Shown here: piece after piece, positions 1-11,235 of the stretch | Numbering within the stretch: the stretch's first letter is position 1 | Layout of the letters: each line of letters begins with the position of its first letter | Origin: Actinernus sp. WN-2022 | Lineage: Eukaryota; Cnidaria; Anthozoa; Actiniaria; Actinernidae | Assembly: GCA_030867875.1 (NCBI GenBank) | Contig: JAOWCC010000238.1 | Coordinates: 1 to 64,000, forward strand | Length of the DNA stretch: 64,000 nt | Direction of reading: 5' to 3' | The notes under the pieces: model-generated | What the model was told of the DNA's origin: nothing | Seen by the model: only the letters and a program-made list of their open reading frames with translations | Databases searched by the model: none | Translations under genes and position numbers: made by a program

Positions 1-1050
1 ATCCCACGACAAGAACACACACAGAACTGGTACAAGTTTAAAGATTTCAACTTTAGAATTAACGCTATATTCATCCTGCAAATTTGAGGTAAACAAGGCG
101 CAAAATCCGGGGGGAAATCCGTTTGACAACTGACGAATCCACAGGAAGCCCAAAAACAATTTTGAGGATGGTAAGCCTGTGGAACGAGCAAGCTCACTAC
201 AAACACGGTAATTTGCAAGTTAGATATTTTTTATGATGTGAAACTGTATTTGTGCTGAATTTATTGATGGTAATACTAATAGAATGGAGTGAAATTTAGT
301 CTGAAATCATAGTAAAAGAGTTTACCGGTCGTGCGAAACATTTTTGTAAACAAACTTCCCGCAATCTCACACCATCAAGTCTTCAAGATATTTTTCTTCC
401 GGTTCGTTTCTCGGAAGTTGCCAGAAAACTTCATCGGGGTGGTGTGTCAAGTTGCAAAATTGCCTATAGGAGCCAGGGAGATTAGGGGAAATATGTCAGC
501 TGTCCATTTACTCGCTGGCGACTCTATTTGGGAGATCATTCGACAGTTTGATTAAAATGTTTTGATGTGATGACCGTTAATCCTGGATGGCTGATATCTG
601 TCCCGATCATAGGGAGAAAAAAAAATCGTCGAACGTCTGGACCAGTTTGACGGTTTTCTAGGAAGCTTTTGCGAGTGTGTACCACGATATCGCCGTGAAT
701 TACCCACCTAAAACGTAGCTCATTTACTGTTCTTAAACATTTTGAAGGCTAGAGAGGAAGGAGGGACCTAGAAGTTTAGTTTTTCGGCAGAATTCTCACG
801 CGTCTCGCTTGGCGGCCATGAATTTAGTTGCCCGCCTTGTGTATTTTTATGTAGTAAGCGAGATGAGCCACAGGAAGCCCGAGCTATATTATTTCTTACG
901 ATTATTCCGAAATTTGAAAACCTTTAAATCCTGCACACATCCCTCTCCCGAAATGGAGAAAGCAGCCACATGTTGAGTTTGCTGATTTAGCGCGCGCAAA
1001 ATCAACACAGCAGAAAATCAAATCAAATGGTATTTTATTATTTCATTTTC
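1..1050. other. Unassigned sequence with two CCACAGGAAGCCC motifs
   Basis: No gene could be supported here; the open frames are short and unlike any family I recognise. The 13-mer CCACAGGAAGCCC occurs at 139-151 and 868-880. Close variants recur near 14,437, 14,903, 59,668 and 60,120, and as the ends of the elements at 16.7, 46.7 and 52.7 kb. These may be remnants of one repeat family's terminus. Confidence 0.4.
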
Positions 1051-1054
1051 ATTT

Positions 1055-2025
1055 ACATGTTTGACGTCGTGTATTTTTCTCGAAATCTAGACCTAAACTT
1101 TTAAAGTCTTCAAGACTGCAAAGTTGAAAAAAATTGTATGAATGCGTTGAATATTTTCGTTAAAAAAAAATTCGCCTTACTTTCTGTTTAGTCATCGACC
1201 GATTCAAGCGATGTTTTTAGCATATTTCATACCTGTGGCATAGGACTACTTCCCATCAAAATTTCATTCGATGTCATAAATATGCTCATTTTGCTCAACA
1301 TAGTAACGTAATTGCTGAGGAAGCTGTAATTCGAAAACTAGTCGATAAAGGTTTTTACTACATAAAGGTTACATGGACGACCCTGTCTCTGTAAATTTCA
1401 AGAGCATTGAATTCATCCACATTGCTGTATCATTTTGTTGAAACCGGGCTTTAGTTCAAAAGCACACAAGTATGTAGAATCTAGACAAAAGAGAAATTCG
1501 GAAAGACAAGCTATCAACAAAATTATACAGCAATGAAGCTTGCGTGGATGAATGTAAAAGTCAGTTTTTATTTTTATTCCGCGTCCATAAAATGATTCAA
1601 ATTTACAGGGACAGGGTAATACATGTTGAATGTCAGGTGAAAATATAAAAAAAAAAATTATCGACTAGTTTTCGAATTACAGTTTCATTAGCAAATACGT
1701 TACTATTTATGACATTACTTATGATTCCATAAACCGAAATCGAATAAAGCAAATGGAATGAAATCTTCATGGGAAGTAGTCCTATGCCACAGGTATGAAA
1801 TATGCTAAAACATCGCTTGAATCGGTCCGGAAAACAGTTCTCGGCGATTAAACAGGAAATAAGGCGAATTATTTAGCTTTTAAACGAAAATGTTCAACCC
1901 AATTATTTTCGAAAACGTTCTCATACAATTTTTTTAAACTTTGCAGTCTTGAATGATACTTTAAAAGTTTAGGTCTAGATTTCGAGAAAATTGATGATAT
2001 GTAAAATACACGACGTCAAACAAAC
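1055..2025. mobile_element. Near-1-kb foldback (hairpin) element
   Basis: The left half (about 1,055-1,440) is mirrored by the right half (about 1,510-2,025). For example, TTTGACGTCGTGTATTTT near 1,061 answers its complement near 2,010, the ACTACTTCCCAT stretch near 1,243-1,257 answers ATGGGAAGTAGT near 1,770, and CTAGTCGATAA near 1,339 answers TTATCGACTAG near 1,659. The arms carry several small indels. No coding capacity is seen, so this looks like a non-autonomous foldback DNA element. No target-site duplication could be defined. Confidence 0.75.
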
Positions 2026-2203
2026 CTACATTTTTGGAAAGTTATTATTTCTAGTAAGTGGGTGAAGTGGCAGCCCGACCGAGCTCTGACAGTGGAGTAT
2101 CAGCCGTTCAAAGTGGTTATGGTGCATCCCTGGAAAATCCAGGCGAGTCACCTTAATGAAAGGATCTTTCTCTTGTGTAGATTTTAACTTCAACATGTTA
2201 CCT

Positions 2204-2224
2204 AAATAATAATAATAATAATAA
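2204..2224. repeat. (AAT)n microsatellite
   Basis: A short run of AAT units. Similar trinucleotide tails end the SINE/LINE-like fragment at 38.5 kb and the LINE copy at 57.9-58.6 kb, so this may mark the 3' end of a decayed retroposon. Nothing upstream could be classified. Confidence 0.55.
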
Positions 2225-2874
2225 ATCATATTTAATGAGGATATGCAGATGACGTTTACACTTGTTTCCAATCTGGTCCTCCTAACTATTATATACTATA
2301 TATTATATCCTGTCTGAATTGCTGTCATTAGGCCTTTTGCACGAACTGTCAGGTGCTGATATACATAGGATGTTAGTAAATAAATGGGTCCGAAGTACTG
2401 CAAATGGCGTAATTAGCGATTTGTTTGTCCTGTCTTCCAAAGTTCACCTTTCGGTTGTTTTCATAACGTCTCTCGCTCAGTTGTACTGTCTTCTCATTTC
2501 GATATTTTATTGTCACACCACGTACAATCAATCAAATAAAGAAAACGGTACAGTTACCTGTTGTCTGAGTACACGTGTCGTGAAGTCTTTCATTTGTCAA
2601 ACAATTCCAGGTGGAATAGGAACGCGTTGATGGCGGTAGTTATCGGCTGGGTATGAAAAGAGCCAAAAACAAACTTCAACTGGGTCCCATGAAATTAAGA
2701 GCCAAGACACCATGCTCGATTGAAGGTTTTGTCCCCGGGGGAGGGGTTCTTCAATTAAAGGTAAAAAGGGTAAGAGTGACCGTCGGAAAACCAGCTTTTC
2801 CACCCAGCTCTTAAAAAAAAAAAATATCCGCAAAGAGAACATCGGCGACCATTATATTTTTTTGAGAATATAAA

Positions 2875-4110
2875 TATGGGAAAACCTCCCCTTGTTTAAT
2901 TTTATTATAGGGTACCCCTCCTGTTGTATTATTTGATTATTATAAGCCACACCCTATTGAGTTTGGAATTACTATGGTCTATCCCTCTCGCTATATTTTT
3001 GATTCGATATACATTTTGCCTACCTGTCCACTTCGATTATATAATTTCTATTGGCCACTTTCCCATTTTATTTTTCATTCACTAGCCCACCCTCTAACTT
3101 CAAGTATGTAATTACTATAGGACACCCTTCCTCTTCTAATTTTCTATCACTATAGTCTACGCCTCCCCTTCTTATATTTAATTACTATAGGGTACCCCTG
3201 CTGGTCTATTATTTAAATACTATAGGCCACACCTCTGATTTCTGAATTCTTATAGTATACCCCCTTCTATTATTTAATTACAATAAGGTACCCCTGCTGT
3301 TCTATTATGTAATCACTATAGGCTGCAGGATTATATTACAGAGGAGTGTTCCTCTTCCCACATTATATTGTCACACAACACTGTAGACGGTAGAGTTATT
3401 TTTAGCATAGAGTTTCCCTCGAGAAGAAACAAAGGCCGTCACTTTTAACCAATCAGGATGCACTGAAAAATTGTAATTAACACGGTTCAAACTGCTAAAA
3501 AATTACTAAAGCGCAAGAGAACAAAAGATAACGTAATCTCATACTAGAACTTCGCGGCTATAAATAGACACGCCATCTACTGTATGTACTTATGTATTGT
3601 GTTAGGGGCCAACACAAGGGCACAGGAACACTCCTGTCTAATATACTTCTGCTAAAGGCCATATATATTTCAATTACTATGGTCTACCCCTCGCATTATA
3701 TTCTTGATTCAATATAGCACACCCTCTAACTTCAATTATTTCATTTATATTAGTCACTCCTCCCCTTCTATTTTTGATTAACTAGCCCACCCTCTTCTAT
3801 TATTTAACTACTATAGGACACGCCTTGCGTTCTATTTTTTATATACTGTATATAGGCAAAACTCCCTTCTATTATTTTATTACTATAGGATACACCTGCT
3901 GTTCTATTATTTAATTGCCCTCCCCATTGATTTTTGAATTACTATCGTCTACCCCTTCCCTTTTATTTTTGATTCGATAGAGCCCACCCCCTTCAGTTGT
4001 ATTATTTAATTTCTATTGGTCACTCCTCCCCTTCTATTTTTGATTCACAATATTAAGCCTACCCTTTAACTTCTATTATTTAATTGCTACAGAGTACTCC
4101 TTGCCTTCGA
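2875..4110. repeat. Degenerate minisatellite with ACTATAGGGTACCCC core
   Basis: A diverged tandem repeat whose units contain variants of TATTATTTAATTACTATAGG followed by a C-rich stretch (CACCCTC, TACCCCTGCTG). The array runs from about 2,875 to 3,324 and resumes at about 3,653 to 4,110. An unrelated 330-bp insertion with inverted ends separates the two parts. Unit length is irregular, roughly 40-55 bp. Confidence 0.7.
3325..3652. mobile_element. Short TIR element inserted in the minisatellite
   Basis: The two ends are imperfect inverted repeats of about 30 bp: AGGAGTGTTCCT near 3,342-3,353 faces AGGAACACTCCT near 3,623-3,634, with TATATTA outside both. Host repeat units continue on each side. 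The flanks CTATAGGC and CTAAAGGC could be an 8-bp target duplication, but they are also normal host-repeat sequence, so I do not rely on them. Non-coding; superfamily not assigned. Confidence 0.6.
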
Positions 4111-4519
4111 TGTCAGTTGACAAGAGCACAAACATGAAAGCAAAGCAGGACAACATTCTCACCGATTATTCTTCGCGAAGTCAAAGCACATTTACTCCCA
4201 ATCAGTCGAAGGTTCTCGTCCAAATAAGGATATACGACCCTATTACGTTTTTAGCACACCTGCGGGGTCCCTCGGTCTTCTCATTGAAATAATAGTTTTA
4301 TTTCAGAAACAACGAAGAGCCAACACACCAAAACCTTTTACTCGCAATAAGACTAATGCTCTGTTGTCGAATATATTACTTAACTAAAGAATAATTAAAT
4401 AGATAAAGATATTTATTCTACGGCTTTCCTTACCTGATTCAACAGAACACCCCTGAGTTAAATTGTCACTTATCGGTTGATGCCGGGACATAGATACTGA
4501 AGTTGGGGACTATATATCT

Positions 4520-4650
4520 ATCTTTATACTACATAAGACTATATTGCGCAATGGTCGCCTAAAAATGGATTTCGCTTGACCAACCCCTAAAAAATACCGG
4601 ATCGCCGATTTCAAACCCTAAAAGATACGACGATCACCCCTACCAGCCTA
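4520..4650. repeat. Fragment of a dispersed repeat also present at 33.8 kb
   Basis: ACCCCTAAAAAATACCGGAT followed by CGCCGATTTCAAACCCTA matches, with substitutions, the sequence at about 33,870-33,905 (CCCCCTAAAAAATACTGGAT and on). The 33.8-kb copy ends in a long C tract, so this is probably an internal piece of the same family. Confidence 0.55.
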
Positions 4651-4909
4651 ATATAGGGTTTTGTCTTTAATGGTGAGCTCAAAATTTCCTTGCTGCGGAG
4701 TGCCTATGATTTGTAAGAATAACCCAGCTATACCGTCCATTGTCCATTAGGAACCTCCATCTGATTGGCTAGCGAGAAGCCGTCTATTATGTAGTGGTTA
4801 CAACATGAGTAGGAGTGTTGTATCAGCCTATACAATCTCGAGCTGGAACGTATGAAATAAAAACAATTATGAAAATTTGATGGAAAACTAAACAAAATTG
4901 AGTCCAGGG

Positions 4910-5027
4910 CCGGGTTGTTCGAAGCAAGGTTAACTTTAACTAAATCTGAAATTGTAATCTGTACAGTTTAACCCCGGGTTAGCGATATAACCCTGGGTTA
5001 TCGCTTAACCTTGCTTCGAACGACCGG
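4910..5027. mobile_element. MITE with TTCGAAGCAAGGTTAA terminal repeats
   Basis: A 118-bp unit bounded by 24-bp inverted repeats with two mismatches: CCGGGTTGTTCGAAGCAAGG on the left and its complement ending CGAACGACCGG on the right. The centre carries a second short symmetry (GGGTTAGCGATATAACCC). Non-coding miniature inverted-repeat element. A diverged partial copy lies at 5,315-5,370. Confidence 0.75.
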
Positions 5028-5314
5028 ATCCTGCTCTATAGTTTGTATCACGGACTCACCTGTGAGACGGTCTCTTTGCATCAATACAGGGGTTCTATCT
5101 TGACCACCCAACTGGGATAGGGCTTGAAGTCCGTGATCGGTTGCGAGATCTCCCCGGAACAGACTCTGGCACTAGTGTTTGTTGGATACAGAATTGGTGA
5201 TTAAAACATTGTCGTATCTGCGATACAAGATTATCAGTAAAACAGACGTTGATGTTTTATTAATCAGCATCTGTATGTCTGTTATCAAATATACAGACAC
5301 TGATGCTTTATTCT

Positions 5315-5370
5315 GGCCCCAGTTGTTCGAAGCCGATTAAGCTAATCCAGGATGAAATGCAATCTTTAGT
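5315..5370. repeat. Partial copy of the TTCGAAG MITE
   Basis: GGCCCCAGTTGTTCGAAGCC repeats the left terminus of the element at 4,910-5,027; the remainder is diverged or truncated. Confidence 0.5.
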
Positions 5371-5489
5371 TCGATTTGCTAACTTGTGAACGACATCTTC
5401 GAGGTTAAAAACTTATTCCTAGAGGAGAAATAACGAGTACGTTTCTATTTGTCTTGCTAGAGTTGGAAACAAATACCTTCTACCTAGAG

Positions 5490-5745
5490 GAGTCGGGGTG
5501 GCGCAGTGGTTAAGCGATTCGCCTCTCACCTCTGTGGCCCAGGTTCGATCCCTGGACGCGGCGCCACATGTGAGTTGGTATCTTGGTTTTTCTCCAGGTC
5601 CTCCGGTTTTCCTCCCTCCACAAAAAACAATTAACACTTCAAATTCCAATTTGATCTCTGATTAGCCGGGTCTTCGCTTTGATCAGCCCCTATACTATGG
5701 TTGTTTCAGGTCCCGTTAGAAATTCAGAATTGAATCTAAAGGTGT
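5490..5745 (+). mobile_element. tRNA-derived SINE
   Basis: The head at 5,494-5,567 reads as a tRNA-like RNA polymerase III promoter: an A box (GTGGCGCAGTGGTTAAG) at about 5,498-5,514 and a B box (GGTTCGATCCC) at about 5,542-5,552, at the usual spacing. It is followed by a non-tRNA body (TCCGGTTTTCCTCC and onward). The tail region at about 5,680-5,740 (GGTTGTTTCAGGTC, GTTAGAAATTCAGA) reappears at 50,045-50,100, which supports a dispersed family. A functional tRNA gene is unlikely because the acceptor stem is not closed. Confidence 0.8.
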
Positions 5746-5924
5746 TCCTGACTCGATAACTCCCGCGGGATACACTCGCGGGCCACTTTATTTACACAGC
5801 TTAGTAAAGTAAAATAAGAATGCGGAGACCCGAAAGAGGCGATTTCGAAGTCAGGTGTAAAGTCCCTCTGGCAGGAAATTTCTACCAAATTCCATCTCTC
5901 TGAACTACTGTAAAAGCTTATGAT

Positions 5925-6290
5925 TCTCGTGATGCTGTGGTTCTTTGGACATCAGAAATTGTTTTAACCGTACTTTGCGTGCAGTATTTGAAGGACAGTT
6001 CAGCCGGAGTGGAAGCGATAAATTTCAGCCGCGAGTATAATAATATGAGTTCGGTCTCCGCACTTTTACGGTGTACAAAAACATTTTTACAGCTTAATAT
6101 TTACGTCTATTGGTCACAAGACGATCCTCGTTGTGATTCTGTGGTTCTTCGGACATCAGAAATTGTTTTAACTGGACTTTGCGTGCAGTAGGACAGCGAA
6201 GCCGCAGTGGTGTGAGAAATTTCAGCGACGCCTAAAACATTTGTACATCTTTTCGATTGGTCACAAGACTATCCTCATTGTCGTTCTTAA
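5925..6290. repeat. Tandem duplication, about 204-bp unit
   Basis: GTGGTTCTTTGGACATCAGA at 5,937 recurs as GTGGTTCTTCGGACATCAGA at 6,141, and both are followed by AATTGTTTTAAC and a GCGTGCAGTA block. Each unit ends with GGTCACAAGAC. The first unit carries extra sequence. No gene is evident. Confidence 0.65.
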
Positions 6291-6317
6291 TTGTTTCTAG
6301 ATTGAGACACATTACAC

Positions 6318-6400
6318 ATGTCTGTTAATATGGGGAAAACTGAAGATAATCAACTTCGATGGCAGAAACCCTCATTGAGCTTTAAATGAGGTATATAAAA
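6318..6400 (+). pseudogene. Decayed copy of the MSVNMGKTEE exon-like unit
   Basis: Starts ATGTCTGTTAATATGGGG and encodes MSVNMGKTED before diverging by an insertion and running into TGA. It is the most degraded of three copies (7,963 and 9,089 are the others). All three are preceded by a related GAGA/ACAT stretch. Confidence 0.45.
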
Positions 6401-6774
6401 CAGGGGCACCCAACGAACTCTTCTGCGAAATATCTGTTCTGCAACGCACATTAGCTGTCAATTTCTGCAAAATCAGATTTTTCAGCTGGAAAATTCTTCG
6501 TTACTGAATTTTAAAAACGACTGGAAAATTCTTCAACTTGCTTTAAGCTGAGAATTTCTTTGTACTATCGCTTTTTTACATGAAAAAAACCACAAGTGTT
6601 TACCAGCTCAGGTGGGAAACATTATCTGTTCTGCAAAAGTTTACTTTAATGTCTCCTGGAGACTTCTGCACACACCTTTATATAAACAGCTGAGAGATTT
6701 TTCAAAAGAGTTACCTTGCTCAGTAGCACTGACTGAAGAACAGATGTCTCTCTGCCAGCAAAGACAAAACTAAG

Positions 6775-7020
6775 GGTACCTTAAAAAAAATATAGAAGAT
6801 ACTACACAGATAACCCGAAATAACTAACCAGGGTACCCTAGGATAACACAGGTAGCCCGAAACAACTATAAAGACGAGAAAACAATTATTATTATTATTG
6901 TTATTTTATTATATTTTTTTGTTACTTAAACTATGAAGCGTTATAGTGTTTGGATCCTAGCATTTTTGAGCTACCTGTGTGATTCTAGGGTACCCTGGAT
7001 TACTTGAAGTCACTCGTGTT
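6775..7020. mobile_element. GGGTACCCTAGGATAACACA foldback element, copy 1
   Basis: The left arm has GGGTACCCTAGGATAACACA then GGTAGCCCGAAA (about 6,831-6,864). The right arm has GAGCTACCTGTGTGATTCTA then GGGTACCCTGG (about 6,968-7,000). The centre is an ATTATT-rich spacer. Two further copies lie at 9.7 and 10.4-11.2 kb. Confidence 0.65.
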
Positions 7021-7962
7021 CTCACTTGTGATGAGATCGATCGACTGCATGTGCGTACTTAAGCATCTGATTGTGCGTTCGTAATGTGCCAAATACGCAG
7101 GTGTCCGAGCACATCCGTGTTAAAAAAGATACGCCGGAGTTCAAGCTGCGTGCAGCTTCTTGTTATTATTAATGTTCAATCACGTAAAATTTTTGATCAG
7201 TTCTGACCTCTGCCGCTAACAATGTGGGTCGGAGACGCTGTGATCGAGCGATAAAACAGGAGTCATGCGCATTAAATTTATAGATTTCTTTTACACTGTT
7301 TACATCACATAATATTTCATTACCGTATAATTACCACTGTGAGAATGTGAAATGAGCAACACGTGAGACTTCGAGGCGCTGCAGTTCTTTTTAACTACTT
7401 TTTAATCTTCTGATTCTTGTAAAGGAACTGTTATAGACCCAAAAATACACGAACAACGTAATACATTCATCTGCGCTGTCCGAACAGATCTAAAAACGTA
7501 AGCGAAATACAATCTCAGTTTAGATATAAAAGGTATCGAATTATAATCTCAGGTTAGATTCCGTCAGGCGTGCTCAGATAACAAAGGTCAAAGCTCTCAG
7601 ACAAGACGAGACAAGGAAATATTGATCGATGACTCATTGTCAGAAATCTATTCCCGGCCGTATTATAAACATTAGGCAATCTGTCAATGGTAAAACTTTG
7701 ACAGTTTGGGTCAGGTCAACTACACAGCTAAGGCATGTTTTACGACAGAATAACCTACAATCACTGACATAATGTTGGAACACTGTAGGGCTATGTTTTC
7801 CCTCCCTCAATGTTGCAGTTGGAGCCGGTCGCGAGTGAGCCATGAAACTTTTGAGAACCGTTTTGGATTCAACATTGAAAGTCGGGGAAAGGGGTCAGTG
7901 TTCCAACGAATATTGGCTGAGATTGTAGCTAGAGAGTCTCTATTGGATTAAGATACTGTTAC

Positions 7963-8036
7963 ATGTCTGTTAATATGGGGAAAACTGAAGAATCCCTCAT
8001 TGAGCTTGATGACCATGTACAACAACAATTCTACCG
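7963..8036 (+). CDS. Putative small exon ending in a GTAAGA donor (copy 2)
   Basis: The frame from ATG at 7,963 reads MSVNMGKTEESLIELDDH then VQQQFYR and ends at a good splice donor (CG|GTAAGA, GT at 8,037-8,038). The copy at 9,089 keeps the same frame and a donor at the matching place, while neighbouring sequence is less alike. I recognise no domain and could not connect it to a downstream exon. It could be a duplicated first exon, a repeat that happens to be open, or a transposon-carried exon. Confidence 0.35.
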
Positions 8037-8227
8037 GTAAGATGTTTTAGTGTATACCCGAATGCTGTGCTCGTTTTCTGGTTGAAGAAATAAACTAAAG
8101 CCGGACCTCTTTAAAGAAGTTTATCGATTCCTAATAATTAATTTACATTGTATTGAACGGAACTGCGTCGAACAAACAGGAACTTTGGCTTTATATTGTA
8201 CTGCATCAGCTACGTTTTCCCTTATCC

Positions 8228-8600
8228 GAGTCTGAGATGTAGTTTGAGTCTTGTCATCTGACTATATCGTATATTTAGTTTAGTTTAGGTTGTTCTAGTG
8301 GAAATTGTGAGCGAATTAAGTTGGAAGACAAATTGCAAAACATACGATATTTAAATGGTATTCGGCGTTAACAGGAGCGGACATGGAAAAGTTTGTGCCG
8401 TGTACTGTCTAGTGTGCGAAAACTGCACACAGTTCCGTCAAACTATAAACTTTCCAGTAAAACTACTTCGGTCCGACATGCAGTTTGAGACTTGTCATCT
8501 AACTATATCGTATATTTAGTTTAGTTTAGGTGTTCTAGTGGAAATTGTGAGCGAATTAAGTTGGAAGACAAATTGCAAAACATACGATAGTAGTACTCAG
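8228..8600. repeat. Direct duplication of about 125 bp
   Basis: The block containing CTATATCGTATATTTAGTTT and GTGAGCGAATTAAGTTGGAA is present at about 8,235-8,350 and again at about 8,478-8,590. About 120 bp of diverged sequence (GGAGCGGACATGGAAAAG) separates them; a related GCAGAGCGTACATGGAGAA follows the second copy. No coding potential is apparent. Confidence 0.65.
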
Positions 8601-9088
8601 CGCAGAGCGTACATGGAGAATATTGTTTTAATTGTAAAGATAATTTTAATTTTTTAGAGGTTTTACATTGCAGAGCAGCCAGAATTATTTTTAATCTCCC
8701 AAGACATGTGCCTTCTCAAGATGTCTGCTTGAGCTCACATAAATACAGACCCGGACATTGCTCCGGACGTACGGGGAGCTCTCATGCACACATGTACACA
8801 TGTACAGCTGCGAGGGTACATGTGTGTGTTTCTGTGTCTGTAGCTGTTTGGGTCGATGTTTGTGTTTGTATTTGCAGTCAATTAGTATTTGTAGTATCCT
8901 AGATTAGAGATAATATAACTGTACATGTATTTACTCCATCACAAGCACCCCTGTTTGATATACACTCACATAGATACATACTCATGTTTGCGTACCCGTG
9001 CTTCAGTGGGTTCGCGTTTGGTTGAAAGTTACATGTAGTTTCTCACTGTAACCATTCGCTCGTATATAGGTATTGAGAGACCTTATAC

Positions 9089-9163
9089 ATGTCTGTTAAT
9101 ATGGGGAAAACTGAAGAAACCCTCATTGAGATTGATAATCATGTAACAAGAACAATTCTGCCG
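9089..9163 (+). CDS. Putative small exon ending in a GTAATT donor (copy 3)
   Basis: The frame from ATG at 9,089 reads MSVNMGKTEETLIEIDNHVT then RTILP, followed by a GTAATT donor at 9,164. Differences from copy 2 include S/T, L/I and D/N exchanges that preserve the frame. Function unknown; no downstream exon could be joined with confidence. Confidence 0.35.
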
Positions 9164-9684
9164 GTAATTAGGCTTTTTACAAATACAATCAAGAGCATTT
9201 ATAATAAGTTGGTCTAAAAGCTATTTAGTAAATCGCACCGCCATAGACTGGAACGAGACTGTGGTGAAAGGTCATTTGATCGCATTAAGTGAAAGCCTAA
9301 TAGAAAACCTATTAATTTGCCAAGTCACGCAAGGTAACTGGAGTCGGAAGTCAGTCTTGGCTTGCATTCACACATTTTCTCGTTTGTTCACGTTCGTCGA
9401 TCGGGACAAATGGATTAAAAAAACAATGATTCAGCTTTCGAACAATGTCAAAGTTGATTTGAAAAAAACCCGGTCCAAGTTAAACGGGAACTGAACACTA
9501 AAATCAACCCAACGTCGAAACAAAGATGTATACAAAGGAGGTAATTAAGTTCTGTTATTTATTTTTTCTGTGTTGCGCGTCTTTCAAGAGAAAATTAGTT
9601 TTCCTGTTCGATTCTCCGCTGATAAATCTAGATTGTAGATAGTCCGAAAACACATAGAGTATAGAACCGTACCGGTCACCGTAC

Positions 9685-9985
9685 CGCATTGATAACAATA
9701 GGACAACACAGGTAACCCGAAAATACAAAGACGGCACACACTGATACAACAGATAACCCGAAACAACTAAGCCGATAACACAATTTTTATTATTTTATTA
9801 TTATGATGATTTTGTATTAATTAAATCATGAAGTGGCAGTGCACTCATGTTCATTCCTGGTCTGACCCGTGTTTGTTATATTTCAGATCATACTAGTATT
9901 TGTATCGTAGTATTTATGGGCTACCGGTCAGTATCCTAGGTATCCTAGCTTACGTGAAGTTGCTCGTGCTTATTCGTGTTCTACG
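9685..9985. mobile_element. GGGTACCCTAGG-family foldback, copy 2 (diverged)
   Basis: The left arm has GACAACACAGGTAACCCGAA and ACAGATAACCCGAAACAACT. The right arm has GGGCTACCGGTCAGTATCCT and CTTACGTGAAGTTGCTCGTG. The arrangement matches copies 1 and 3, but the GGGTACCC core is lost. Confidence 0.55.
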
Positions 9986-10429
9986 TGCGTGCCCTCGTGT
10001 TCACTCGTGTTCTACTTTTGATCACAACGTTTAAACAAAGATGTATTCTAAAGATATAAATTTTGCTATTATATTTTTATTGTCGCGTCTTTGCAGAGAA
10101 AATTAGTTTTCAAGGTTTGATTCTCCGCTGATAAATTTAGATTGCGTGTGGCTCAATTCAAAGCAAATTTCCCCATATCGAAGAAAATGGTTCGAAATTA
10201 GGAGCCATTAGTTTAGCAAAAAAACACAGACTTGAGCCGTCTGAGCGGAGGCTGCGAGGAAGGTTTCAGCTTTTCTCTTCATAGACGCGTAACGTAGAAA
10301 AATTAAATAGCACAATTTATTTATTTCGAATACATCTTTGCATAGATATCGAATTGATTTGAGGCTTTAGTTCGACTGATTGCGCGTGTGTACTAACAGT
10401 GATATGGCTGTGTGCAGCTAATAACGATG

Positions 10430-11235
10430 TGTACAGAAGTAGCCCGAAAATACAAAGAGAGGGTACCTTACTTAAAACACAAGTAACCCAACACAACTAA
10501 GCCAAGCTAGAATAACACAGGTAGCCCGGAAATACAAAAAAATAGGGTACCCCACTGATAACACAGGTAACCCGATAAAACAATTAAAATTATATTTGTT
10601 TATTATATTTTTTTGTTAATTAAATAGCCCACTTCCGCAATATGCTTTACTTGTCATGCACAAAGGTTTCAACACGAGGCTCCGTGCTAAATAGGCCCTT
10701 TGCAGCTAGCAAATCATGTGGTTGTACTGGAGAGCAAAAAAATAACTGACTTCATTTATTTCAAGGCCTTGAATTGTACAAGATCGGTATTGCTATTAGA
10801 AAAACCTGTTTTTAAAGGCTATTTTCCACCTCCAATCAATTGCCGATCTTTCTAAAACTGCGTTTTTAAAGATAGCTTGCTCTCCAGTATTCATGGCAAT
10901 GCCTTTCCCATGGGGATCATGAGCTCAATTCATTCGTTAATAAAGTATTATATCAGCACGTGACTGTTAGCTGCAAAGGGCCTATTAAATTTATTATTTT
11001 CTCTGTGAAAAGAATGAATTTAATTTAGCACGGAGCCTCGTTTTGAAACCGTTGTGCGTGACAAGTAAAGCATATCGCGGAAGTAGGCTATTATGAATCG
11101 CTGTGCACTCGTTTTCACTCATGTCCTGACTCATGTGGAGTTTTAGAACAAATCATCTTAGTATTTGGATCCTAGTATTTTTGGGCTACCTGTGTTATCC
11201 TAGGGTACCCTGGCTTACTTTAAGTCGCTCGTGTT
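10430..11235. mobile_element. GGGTACCCTAGG-family foldback, copy 3, split by a MITE
   Basis: The left arm (about 10,435-10,575) has AGGTAGCCCGGAAATAC and AGGGTACCCCACTGATAAC. The right arm (about 11,165-11,235) has GGGCTACCTGTGTTATCCTA then GGGTACCCTGGCTTAC. The central spacer, intact in copies 1 and 2, is interrupted by the palindrome at 10,625-11,090. Confidence 0.6.
10625..11090. mobile_element. 466-bp palindromic MITE with TA flanks
   Basis: The termini are about 68-bp inverted repeats: TAGCCCACTTCCGCAATATG on the left and CATATCGCGGAAGTAGGCTA on the right. The symmetry continues inward (GGCTCCGTGCTAAAT; CTGGAGAGCAA facing TTGCTCTCCAG). It sits inside copy 3 of the foldback family, where copies 1 and 2 have no insert, so it is the younger element. 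The ends fit a TA target duplication. Confidence 0.75.

Noticed and set aside
2875..4110. Repeated TAATTACTATAGGG looks like a phage-type promoter core
   Set aside because: Only a chance resemblance within a diverged minisatellite; no gene or phage context.
5494..5567. Functional tRNA gene at the SINE head
   Set aside because: Acceptor stem not closed and a SINE body follows directly.
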